Assembly: GCA_039714795.1 (NCBI GenBank)
Contig: JBDLIP010000004.1
Location: 1-36,526, forward strand
Length of the DNA stretch: 36,526 nt
Direction: 5' to 3'
DNA from: Pseudomonadota bacterium
Lineage (GTDB): Bacteria > Pseudomonadota > Alphaproteobacteria > JAGOMX01
The position numbers and the translations under genes are program-made. Below are positions 1-7,151 of the stretch, piece by piece. The stretch's first letter is position 1; every line of letters begins with the position of its first letter. A model generated the notes under the pieces. The model did no database searches and was not told the origin of the DNA. It saw only the letters and a program-made list of their open reading frames with translations.

Positions 1-144
1 AACCACGTGATGCGGTCTGGAAAGGCTTTTGTCTGAGTCGGTTACAAGCTCAAAACTCATGATGCGAATGTGGTTAGGCGTGAAATAAACACGTGGATCA
101 TCCGCTATTTTGCCAATTAGGTTAACTCTATTCAATAAACGCAT
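1..144 (-). CDS. ssb: single-stranded DNA-binding protein-like, N-terminal 48 residues (runs off the left edge)
   Basis: The minus strand reads MRLLNRVNLIGKIADDPRVY, then FTPN and a run ending PHHVV. This matches the start of the SSB OB-fold (family pattern NKVILIGNLGxDPExRxTPxG, then a WHxVV-like strand). The start ATG is at 144-142 behind a strong Shine-Dalgarno run (GGAGAAGGAGA), so the start is secure. SSB coats single-stranded DNA in replication, recombination and repair. The copy is diverged from ordinary alphaproteobacterial SSB: Trp of WHxVV is replaced and the loop between strands is short. It could therefore be a second, accessory or element-borne SSB. A -10 box and a 20-bp palindrome lie just upstream. 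The family is reasonably clear; the exact type cannot be judged from 48 residues. Confidence 0.68.
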   Translation of the reverse strand, partial: MRLLNRVNLIGKIADDPRVYFTPNHIRIMSFELVTDSDKSLSRPHHVV

Positions 145-172
145 AGTTCTTTCTCCTTCTCCTTAGGGCTTT

Positions 173-205
173 ATTATAAACGCCTCGGGGAACAATTGTT
201 CCCCG
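173..205 (-). promoter_or_regulatory. putative promoter and palindromic operator of the ssb-like gene
   Basis: On the minus strand a consensus -10 box TATAAT lies at 178-173, about 30 nt before the ssb-like start. Just upstream is a perfect 20-bp palindrome at 186-205 (CGGGGAACAATTGTTCCCCG), covering the place where the -35 box should be. No good -35 hexamer is visible. The palindrome core is GAAC-N4-GTTC, the form of the Bacillus-type LexA box. The typical alphaproteobacterial LexA site is instead the direct repeat GTTC-N7-GTTC. Operator function is inferred from position and symmetry. Confidence 0.5.
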
Positions 206-206
206 G

Positions 207-609
207 GACTGGCCGTAACGAAAAGCACCACGCACCCCAATGACATAGCTACATAAATACTCAAGTCCTGGGAGGCCACCGTCTGCGTCGCAGACTTTTG
301 CCACAAGAATACGCGAAATAAGCAAACTTGTGGCACACAGCGGCGCTTTTGGTGGTAAATAGGGACGAGATATAGTATGCTGGCGTCAGCCATCGGTTGA
401 TCTCCTAACGGTTAAGATCGATTGTGGTTAGTGGCGCTGTGGGTGTTTCTGGCACCCGTTGCGTCACGACTTAACATCCAGGCTAGCGCAAATTTCTTGG
501 TAAGGCAACAGTAAATTTAATTTAATTTCTATGTAATTCGTTGAGAATATTATGCGTGATATGCATAGGTGCCCATTATACCCATCCCGGGCATAAATTG
601 CACTTCCAG
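207..609. other. gene-poor stretch with a 65-nt imperfect hairpin
   Basis: I see no convincing gene here. A nested hairpin occupies 411-475: outer arms GTTAAG (411-416) and CTTAAC (470-475), middle arms GTGGCGC (431-437) and GCGTCAC (461-467, one G-T pair), inner arms GGGTG (441-445) and CACCC (453-457) with a 7-nt loop. On the minus strand it is followed by AGGAG 7 nt before an ATG at 393. That opens a 76-codon frame (163-393) with no recognisable family, and the frame overlaps the ssb-like promoter. A structured leader or small RNA is possible but unproven. Confidence 0.35.
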
Positions 610-3600
610 CTAACGCCGCATTACACGCACCCACAACCATTGCCAAATGACTCGGTACAGCCGGTCGTATTCTTGTTTCCAAACCCGGTAATTCTCGCGA
701 GCCATTAAAGCGCAGGGTGTCACAACCAGGGTCAATGTGGAAGCAAACAACACCCCAAATACGATGGCTGTGGCTAGCTGTACCCACCATTGGGTTGCTG
801 GAGACCCATAAGTGATGCTGCGGTTTAGAAAGTCGATGTTGAGCCCCAACATGATTGGTAGCAATCCTAAAATAGTTGTTAGTTTGGTGAGGATAACTGG
901 CCTTAGGCGCTGAGCACCGGTCAGCAAAATTGCATCTCGCACATTTTTCATGCGCACTTTTAGATGATCAAAGGTATCAAGCAGAATGATGTTATTGCTA
1001 ACGATAATTCCAGAAAGGGCAATAATACCAATGCCGCCCATGACGATACTATAAGTTTGGCGCATGATGATTAAGCCTATGAAGACTCCAAACGTGGACA
1101 TCACCACTGAACTTAAAATCAATACCATACTGAAGAAACTGTTAAACTGAGTAACCAAGATAATGGCAATGGAAAAAATGGCGATAGCAAAAGCTTTGAT
1201 CAAAAAGCTTCCTGTCTCTTTTTTGTCTTCTTCTTCTCCCTTAAATGCAACATTGACTGCTGGGTCGATTTGGGTTTTGCGGATCCAAGCTGCAATCTCT
1301 TGAACCTTATCATCAGTGAGTACGCCAGGGGCGACATCTGCTTCAACCGAAATAGAGCGCTTACTGTTGGTGCGGTTTAAAACACTCACTCTTGATTGGG
1401 GTGCAAGAGTCATAAATGTGCTAATGGGGACTAAGCCTTTGCTGGTTTTCACCCGGAGTTTTTTAAGCTGCTCGAGAGTGCGAAATTCTTTAGGAAACCG
1501 CACTACAATATCCACTTCATCTCGGCTGTCGTCGGGCCTAAATGAGTCAATTTTTAGGCCTGCGGTAATCAACTGAATTGTTTGACCAATTAGGGTCACA
1601 TCAGCTCCAAACTTGGCCGCCTGTGCGCGATCGATTTTGATTTCCCAATCAATTCCCGGAATGGATCCTGTGTCATCGACATTGATGAGGCCGGGTAGGG
1701 AATCCACATATGTCTTAAGCTTTTTAACTTCAATATCTAACTTTTCTGGAAAACGCGAAGAGAGTTGGATTTGAATATTTTTATCAGCAGGGGGGCCTGG
1801 TTTGTTCTTGCGAATCTCGACAATAATTCCGGGGATCGAACCCACGCGCTCATTGACTTCTTGAATAATTTTATCTGCTGTGCGGCGCTGTTGCCAATCG
1901 ACAAACTCGAGAGTGATTGTCCCAATTACATCCTGTGGCAAGGGGGGGCCTGTGCGTCCGACTTGTCGGCCCACATCCGAATTGGTGTAAATGGATTGCA
2001 GTTCTTGCATATCCAGCAATTTATTCTCGACTTTTTGCACCAGCCTATCTCGCTCAGCAACAGATAGGTTTCCTCTGGCATGAACCATAACCAGTGCTGT
2101 TGGTGGTTCGATATTGGGAAAGAACTCGATACCTTTACCAAATATTTTGTATAAAATGAAAACACTGACAAGAGCTGCCAAAGCTCCTAGCAAAATGGTT
2201 TTAGGCCTGTCGAGGGCGTAATCTAAGGTACGTACATACCAACCCGTTAAGCCTTGCTGGAATTCGGATAAACCTGACATCTTAGGTTTATTCGGCTTTT
2301 CTTCTGCCTGAGCCCGGCCAATGAGACTCCCGATGGTGGGGACAAAAACCAGCGCCATCAGTATAGAAGCGGTTAAGGTTGCAATTAATGTGAGCGGCAG
2401 AAATCTCATGAATTTACCGATAACACCGGGCCAGAACAAAAGCGGGAAAAACACGACTAGGATTGTTGTTATAGAGGTAATTACCGGCCATGCCATACGT
2501 TTGGCCGCTTGGGCGTAAGCCTCTTTTCGACCAGCACCTTCTGCCATATGCCGATCAGCATATTCAACCACAATAATTGCCCCATCAACCAACATGCCAA
2601 CGGCTAAAATTAGGCTAAACAGCACCACTGTATTGAGCGTGAGTCCTAACAACTGGAGGGTGAAAATCCCCATCAGAAATGATCCAGGAACCGCCAATCC
2701 CACAAGCCAAGCTGAGCTCCAACCCAGTGATCGAACAATCACCAACATGACCAGTAGTACTGCAATAATCAAGCTATTTTGTAAATCAGCGAGCATATCC
2801 CGGATACGCCCAGATTCGTCTTGGGAAAAATTTACCTGAATTTGGGCTGGCCAATTTTCTTTCTCTTCAGCAACGACTTTGCGAACCCCCTCGATGGTTT
2901 CGATAATGTTTTGACCTGTGCGTTTAATTACTTCAAGGGCAACTGCCGGCGTACCTCGATCTCTGGCATAGCCGGTCGGATCTTTAAATGTGCGGCGCAG
3001 ATCAGCAACATCGGAAAATTTTACAACCGCGTCGTCCTCACTCTTGAGCGGAAGATCCAGTAAATCTTGGCTGGTTTGTAAAAGCCCGGGCACCTTAATG
3101 GCCATCCGACCCAAGCCGGTGTCTAAGGTACCGGCCGAAATCAGCTGATTATTTTTGCGCACAAAGCCAATGGTTTCTTCAAATGAAAATCCATACCCTT
3201 CCAGCCGAATGGGATCAATTAGGATTTCCACCACTTCATCCCGGTCACCAACCACATTGACTTGGAGCACGCTGGGAACATTCTCTTCGATTTCATCTCG
3301 TAAATCTCGCGCCAATTTGTAAAGACTACGCTGTGGTACTTGGCCTGACAGACTAATCACAAGAACGGGAAACAAAGAAACATTGACCTCATGAATTGTA
3401 GGATCGTCTGTATCTGTGGGTAGATCTGGCTTGGCTTCATCTACCTTGTCTCTGACGTCAGCTTTGGCTTTATCAGCATTAAATCCAGCTATGAACTCAA
3501 GCAGGATATTGCCACCTCCCTCATGTGCGGTGGCTTTCATCTCTTTAACACCTTCGATGCCGCGCAATTTTTGCTCCAGAGGTCGAATCAGAAGCCTTTC

Positions 3601-3780
3601 GGCATCTTCAGGGGATATTCCCTCATGATGCAATGAGATATAAATAATAGGAATCTGCACATCCGGCATTGATTCTTTGGGAATGCTGATATAAGCACTC
3701 CAGCCAGCGATAATCAAAAGAACAAAAACAGAGACAACGGTGCGAGAGTACCGCAGTGCCAGATCAATCAGGGTGTTCAT
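610..3780 (-). CDS. RND-family efflux transporter permease with an altered proton-relay motif
   Basis: 1056 residues, full length for an RND permease. An N-terminal membrane segment (about residues 10-32) and a first periplasmic loop with SIPKESMPDVQIP and ISPEDAERLLIRPLE are typical. A membrane block lies near residues 335-490, a second periplasmic loop follows, and a final membrane block lies near 865-1030. It would extrude substrates across the inner membrane using proton flow, with the adaptor encoded directly upstream and an outer-membrane channel encoded elsewhere. The 4-bp overlap with the adaptor gene (ATGA) indicates translational coupling. Oddity: the usual transmembrane-4 pair VDDA is VDGA (residues 398-401), and the usual transmembrane-10 Lys (xKNxIL) is Ser in IIVSNN (about residue 928). 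Substrate unknown. No clear terminator follows. Confidence 0.93.
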   Translation of the reverse strand: MNTLIDLALRYSRTVVSVFVLLIIAGWSAYISIPKESMPDVQIPIIYISLHHEGISPEDAERLLIRPLEQKLRGIEGVKEMKATAHEGGGNILLEFIAGFNADKAKADVRDKVDEAKPDLPTDTDDPTIHEVNVSLFPVLVISLSGQVPQRSLYKLARDLRDEIEENVPSVLQVNVVGDRDEVVEILIDPIRLEGYGFSFEETIGFVRKNNQLISAGTLDTGLGRMAIKVPGLLQTSQDLLDLPLKSEDDAVVKFSDVADLRRTFKDPTGYARDRGTPAVALEVIKRTGQNIIETIEGVRKVVAEEKENWPAQIQVNFSQDESGRIRDMLADLQNSLIIAVLLVMLVIVRSLGWSSAWLVGLAVPGSFLMGIFTLQLLGLTLNTVVLFSLILAVGMLVDGAIIVVEYADRHMAEGAGRKEAYAQAAKRMAWPVITSITTILVVFFPLLFWPGVIGKFMRFLPLTLIATLTASILMALVFVPTIGSLIGRAQAEEKPNKPKMSGLSEFQQGLTGWYVRTLDYALDRPKTILLGALAALVSVFILYKIFGKGIEFFPNIEPPTALVMVHARGNLSVAERDRLVQKVENKLLDMQELQSIYTNSDVGRQVGRTGPPLPQDVIGTITLEFVDWQQRRTADKIIQEVNERVGSIPGIIVEIRKNKPGPPADKNIQIQLSSRFPEKLDIEVKKLKTYVDSLPGLINVDDTGSIPGIDWEIKIDRAQAAKFGADVTLIGQTIQLITAGLKIDSFRPDDSRDEVDIVVRFPKEFRTLEQLKKLRVKTSKGLVPISTFMTLAPQSRVSVLNRTNSKRSISVEADVAPGVLTDDKVQEIAAWIRKTQIDPAVNVAFKGEEEDKKETGSFLIKAFAIAIFSIAIILVTQFNSFFSMVLILSSVVMSTFGVFIGLIIMRQTYSIVMGGIGIIALSGIIVSNNIILLDTFDHLKVRMKNVRDAILLTGAQRLRPVILTKLTTILGLLPIMLGLNIDFLNRSITYGSPATQWWVQLATAIVFGVLFASTLTLVVTPCALMARENYRVWKQEYDRLYRVIWQWLWVRVMRR

Positions 3781-4829
3781 TCTGGTACCGCAACAACCTT
3801 TTGCCCATGGGTGATAAAGTCATGGCCTGTGGTCACCAGCCTTATGCTTTCTGGCAATCCGGTGACCCAGAGCCCATCGCCATCATGACCGATCACCTTA
3901 ATTGGGTGGAATTGCACAAGGGATTGAGCATTCACGCTTTTAACTCCCACTTGTCCGGCATCATTAAGCGAGAGAATCGCAGGAGATACCTTATGTGCTA
4001 ACACCTGTTTGACAGGGATATAAACTTCAGCAGTCAAGCCATCGCGGATTTGATAGCCGGGATTTGCAAAAGCTAGTTCTACCGGGAAAGTGCGCGTGCC
4101 TGCTTCAGCCACAGACCCCACGAATGTCACCACGCCTTTAACTGTTTCTCCTGAGGCCAGACGAATGCGACTAGTGGTCTCCAGGTTGATGTGGCCTACG
4201 TCTTGTTCGGAAACACTGGCTACAACTTTTAACGGGTCGAGCTCCACGACCATCGCCAACTTGTCGCCGACGATGACATAATCGCCGACTTCAACGTAGC
4301 GATCGGCTAGAATGCCTGAAAAAGGCGCTAGGATTTTGGTGTTTTTTAAATCGGTACGAATACGGGCCAGCTCAGCTTCTGCTTCCCGCAATTGAGCTTC
4401 TGCTTGTGCCAGCTGTGTTTTTGAGCGAAATTTTTTGATTCCTAACTTTGTCGCTGCATCGAATTCGAGTTGGCGTTGATCTAAAAGCGCTTGTCCTTGT
4501 TTGAGAAGCTCAAGGCGTTCTTCTGGATCAATCAATAAAATTTCTTGGCTTTGGATCACTCTCGCACCCTTCATTACCTCAATGGAGGCTACCGGTCCAG
4601 GGACTTCAGCACGCAAGGTTACCGAGCGATTGGCCTGAGTGTGACCGCGCAACACCAGTTCTGATACTCTCTGTACGGCTTTTGAAGAGCGTACCGCAAC
4701 ACGCACGAGAGCGGGAGCCTTGGTTTGTTCAGTATGTCTACCTTTGAATAAACCGCTGGCAAACCACAACAAGAGCAGTAATCCAATGCTGCCACCAATG
4801 ATGTAACGTTGGTTGAGTTTGTGGATCAT
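3777..4829 (-). CDS. RND efflux periplasmic adaptor (membrane fusion protein)
   Basis: 350 residues. An N-terminal hydrophobic anchor (IIGGSIGLLLLLWFASGLF, about residues 10-28) is followed by the biotinyl-lipoyl half-motifs. A long alpha-helical hairpin rich in Glu, Ala, Gln and Arg follows (about 105-165), then KILAPFSGILADRYVEVGDY (about 167-186), the hallmark of the HlyD/AcrA family. It bridges the inner-membrane pump to an outer-membrane channel. Its gene is first in the operon and overlaps the pump gene by 4 bp. The start at 4829 lies about 57 nt downstream of the predicted start of transcription in palindrome 1, so the operon is probably controlled through the divergent palindrome region. 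The family is certain; the substrate is not visible. Confidence 0.92.
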   Translation of the reverse strand: MIHKLNQRYIIGGSIGLLLLLWFASGLFKGRHTEQTKAPALVRVAVRSSKAVQRVSELVLRGHTQANRSVTLRAEVPGPVASIEVMKGARVIQSQEILLIDPEERLELLKQGQALLDQRQLEFDAATKLGIKKFRSKTQLAQAEAQLREAEAELARIRTDLKNTKILAPFSGILADRYVEVGDYVIVGDKLAMVVELDPLKVVASVSEQDVGHINLETTSRIRLASGETVKGVVTFVGSVAEAGTRTFPVELAFANPGYQIRDGLTAEVYIPVKQVLAHKVSPAILSLNDAGQVGVKSVNAQSLVQFHPIKVIGHDGDGLWVTGLPESIRLVTTGHDFITHGQKVVAVPE

Positions 4830-4868
4830 AATGGTTGTAGGATATCAGAAAATCCGTCATCTAAAAAG

Positions 4869-4904
4869 CTCGCACATAATCGACATATGTCAATTATGTG
4901 CGAG
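4869..4904. repeat. palindrome 1 of a pair, 36 bp with one mismatch
   Basis: The arms run outward from a central CATATG (4884-4889). The left arm is CTCGCACATAATCGACAT and the right arm is the reverse complement of CTCGCACATAATTGACAT, so 17 of 18 positions match. It covers the -10 box of the minus-strand promoter for the efflux operon. Its partner lies 53 bp away, centre to centre. Confidence 0.9.
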
Positions 4905-4921
4905 TTGCAATATCGTTTCAA
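4893..4921 (-). promoter_or_regulatory. predicted promoter of the RND efflux operon
   Basis: On the minus strand, -35 TTGAAA (4921-4916), a 17-nt spacer and -10 CATAAT (4898-4893). The -10 lies inside the right arm of palindrome 1, and transcription would begin near its centre. This is a mirror image of the plus-strand promoter described next. Predicted from hexamer match and spacing only. Confidence 0.5.
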
Positions 4922-4933
4922 TTCGCACATAAT
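4905..4933 (+). promoter_or_regulatory. predicted promoter of the AAA-ATPase gene
   Basis: -35 TTGCAA (4905-4910), a 17-nt spacer and -10 CATAAT (4928-4933). The -10 lies inside the left arm of palindrome 2, and the start would fall near that palindrome's centre. The 18-nt gap between the palindromes thus holds both -35 boxes of two divergent promoters. Predicted from hexamers and spacing. Confidence 0.5.
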
Positions 4934-4956
4934 TGACATATGTCAATTATGTGCGA
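4923..4956. repeat. palindrome 2 of a pair, 34 bp and perfect
   Basis: Arms TCGCACATAATTGACAT and its exact reverse complement meet at CATATG (4937-4942). The right end (GCGAGG, 4953-4958) supplies the Shine-Dalgarno GAGG for the ATPase start at 4965. A transcript starting upstream of the palindrome could therefore hide the ribosome site in a hairpin, whereas one starting at its centre would not. Confidence 0.92.
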
Positions 4957-4964
4957 GGTTAATA

Positions 4965-6410
4965 ATGCAAACATTCGTGGGACGGCAAAGAGAGCTGCAG
5001 AGATTAAAAGATCTTCAGGATGCTCCGCGCCCTATTCTTGCAGTTATAAAAGGGAGAAGACGAATTGGAAAAAGCAGTCTAGCACAAGAGTTTGGCAAAG
5101 ATTATACATTTTTTGAATTTTCAGGGGTTGCACCTAATGATAATGTCAATGCTCAAGATCAATTGGATGAGTTTGCAAGCCAACTATGCACTCGTCTGAA
5201 CCTCTCTCCAGTGACTTTTAAAAATTGGAATGACGCTTTTGCTTTCCTCACCCAGTATCTTACACAAGATCCAACGGTACTCCTCTTTGACGAAATTTCA
5301 TGGATGGGCTCTAAGGACCCTACTTTTGTCCCCAGGATCAAGAATTGGTGGGATATGACATTACAAGCCTATCCCCATCTTACTCTTATTCTTTGCGGTT
5401 CTATCTCTTCATGGATTGAAAAGAATATTCTGAACAGTACAGCACTATTTGGAAGAATTTCTCTTGAAATTGATCTTGATGAGCTTTCCTTTGCCAATTC
5501 ACGCAGGCTTTTGCAACAAATAGGTGCTCAATATTCACACGAAGAAATTCTCAAAATTCTATCCATTACAGGCGGAGTTCCGTGGTATCTTGAACAAATC
5601 GATCCTAAATTCACTGCAAATGAGAATATAAAACGATTATGCTTTGAACCAGGAGGCTTGTTCATTCGTGAATTTAATCGAATTTTTCATGACCTTTTTG
5701 AGCCGAGAAACCCAATTTATAAAGAAATTGTCCACCATCTTGCAGGTGGAATGAAGACCCTTACACAATTACGCAGTGGCACCCACTATTCCCATAGCGG
5801 TTCTTTTAGTGAATATCTTAAGATTTTATGCTCAGCAGGTTACATCACAGAACATCAAAATTGGTCTTTAAAAACAGGCAGCATGGGTAGACGCAATTTA
5901 TACCGCTTAAGCGATAACTATATACGCTTTTACATAAAATATATTGAACCCAATCTTGCTAAAATTAACAGTCAACGTTTCAAACACACATCCCTAAGCA
6001 CCTTACCTGGATGGGAAACCATGATGGGACTTCAGGTGGAAAATCTTATTCTCAAAAACCGACACCTTATTCTGAAAAAGTTGGGAATACCGCCACACGA
6101 TATTGTCAATGACAATCCTTATATCCAACATCCTACAAAGAGACAGCGAGGGTGCCAAATTGACTACTTGATACAAACCCACACCAACAATCTATACGTC
6201 TGCGAATTTAAATTTCGACGCAAAGAAATCAAAAGTGATGTCATCGATAGTATGCAGGAAAAAATCAAGCGATTTGTTGTACCCAAAGGCTTTGCTATCA
6301 GCCCCGTACTTATCCACTCCGGAGGAGTCTCTGATGCTGTTTATGATCGACGATACTTTTACCGCATTATTGATATAACTGATTTTTGGGAGCCTTGTTC
6401 GGCTGGCTGA
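4965..6410 (+). CDS. AAA ATPase with C-terminal PD-(D/E)XK-like domain (archaeal-type ATPase, DUF234 class)
   Basis: 481 residues from the ATG at 4965. I chose this over an upstream frame because FVGRQREL is the usual beginning of the family and GAGG lies 6 nt before it. Domains: Walker A GRRRIGKSSL (about 30-39), Walker B VLLFDEISWM (about 105-114), a sensor strand LILCGSISSW, and GGVPWYL typical of the STAND-related MNS clade. A winged-helix region follows, then a C-terminal D-X13-E-F-K pattern (QIDYLI ... CEFKF, about 398-416) matching the PD-(D/E)XK nuclease core of DUF234 proteins. Its function is unknown in general; defence, selfish or toxin-like roles have been suggested for relatives. 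It looks more AT-rich than its neighbours and sits alone between chromosomal genes, which suggests horizontal acquisition. The last five residues (EPCSAG tail) may be read-through into older flanking DNA. Confidence 0.88.
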   Translation: MQTFVGRQRELQRLKDLQDAPRPILAVIKGRRRIGKSSLAQEFGKDYTFFEFSGVAPNDNVNAQDQLDEFASQLCTRLNLSPVTFKNWNDAFAFLTQYLTQDPTVLLFDEISWMGSKDPTFVPRIKNWWDMTLQAYPHLTLILCGSISSWIEKNILNSTALFGRISLEIDLDELSFANSRRLLQQIGAQYSHEEILKILSITGGVPWYLEQIDPKFTANENIKRLCFEPGGLFIREFNRIFHDLFEPRNPIYKEIVHHLAGGMKTLTQLRSGTHYSHSGSFSEYLKILCSAGYITEHQNWSLKTGSMGRRNLYRLSDNYIRFYIKYIEPNLAKINSQRFKHTSLSTLPGWETMMGLQVENLILKNRHLILKKLGIPPHDIVNDNPYIQHPTKRQRGCQIDYLIQTHTNNLYVCEFKFRRKEIKSDVIDSMQEKIKRFVVPKGFAISPVLIHSGGVSDAVYDRRYFYRIIDITDFWEPCSAG

Positions 6411-6440
6411 AAATCACCTCGTTTTGGATAATAGGGCTTT

Positions 6441-7136
6441 CTACCTACGGTCCGTCATAAATCCCTTCGCCACCACATACATTTCAGAAGAATCAGACCG
6501 CGTTGCAGCTGGTTTGAACAACTTTACAGTTTTGAAGTGCTTACGTAAATTAGACATAAATTCTTGTTCACTGCGACCTTGCCAGATTTTGACAACAAAA
6601 TCACCGCCGCTTACAAGAATCTCTTTGGTAAAATCAAATGCTGCTTCGGAGAGGGCCATAATGCGGTCGTGGTCGGTGCTCTTGTGGCCAACAGTTGAGG
6701 GAGCCATGTCGCTTAGAATAAGATCCGGAAATTGACGTTTCAAGGCCCTGCATATTTTTTCTGGGGCATCCTCATCCCAAAAGTCCATACACAGAAAATT
6801 GACGGATGCAAGTGCATCCATTTCAAGAAGGTCTACAGCAACAATTTGTCCATTTCCTATATACTGTGTTGCCACCTGACTCCAGCTTCCTGGTGCAGCA
6901 CCCAGATCAAGAATTCGTTGCCCTTTTTTAAACAGATTGGTTTTTTCATGTAGCTCTATGAGTTTGAAGGCGGCTCTTGACCTGTACCCGGCTTCACGAG
7001 CCTTGTTGACGTACACATCATTCAGCTGGCGTCTCAGCCAACGTTGCGAGGACGGCTTGTGTTTGCGGGCATTGCGCAACTCTACTGAGAGAAAGCGGGA
7101 ATTGCGTTTGGCTTTATGTTGTGCAGACTGAGGCAT
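6441..7136 (-). CDS. rlmE: 23S rRNA 2'-O-methyltransferase RlmE (FtsJ/RrmJ)
   Basis: 231 residues. It methylates the 2'-OH of U2552 (E. coli numbering) in the A-loop of 23S rRNA, using S-adenosylmethionine. The SAM motif ILDLGAAPGSW lies at about 75-85. The K-D-K-E catalytic tetrad is visible as Lys58 (SRAAFKL), Asp143 (LSDMAP), Lys183 (VVKIWQG) and Glu218 (SSEMYVVAKGF). The basic N-terminal 35 residues suit an rRNA-binding protein. It lies 15 nt downstream of the ppx/gppA gene on the same strand, a pairing seen in many alphaproteobacteria, so the two are probably co-transcribed. No Shine-Dalgarno sequence is evident before the ATG, which supports coupling to the upstream gene. Confidence 0.95.
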   Translation of the reverse strand: MPQSAQHKAKRNSRFLSVELRNARKHKPSSQRWLRRQLNDVYVNKAREAGYRSRAAFKLIELHEKTNLFKKGQRILDLGAAPGSWSQVATQYIGNGQIVAVDLLEMDALASVNFLCMDFWDEDAPEKICRALKRQFPDLILSDMAPSTVGHKSTDHDRIMALSEAAFDFTKEILVSGGDFVVKIWQGRSEQEFMSNLRKHFKTVKLFKPAATRSDSSEMYVVAKGFMTDRR

Positions 7137-7151
7137 GAGTTATTTTTTTGT

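Noticed and set aside
163-393. 76-codon minus-strand frame with AGGAG 7 nt before its ATG
   Set aside because: No recognisable family or signal peptide, it overlaps the predicted ssb-like promoter and palindrome, and a second frame of similar length overlaps it. Kept only as a remark.
411-475. A tRNA or SRP RNA gene
   Set aside because: No cloverleaf, no T-loop consensus, and no GGAA-tetraloop segment of SRP RNA is present.
4869-4956. A CRISPR array
   Set aside because: Only two units, each a full palindrome, with a spacer of 18 bp and promoter hexamers between them; no cas genes.
4809-4964. Upstream extension of the ATPase frame (52 codons)
   Set aside because: It would translate both palindromes and lies upstream of the predicted transcription start. 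The family start FVGRQREL and the Shine-Dalgarno point to 4965.
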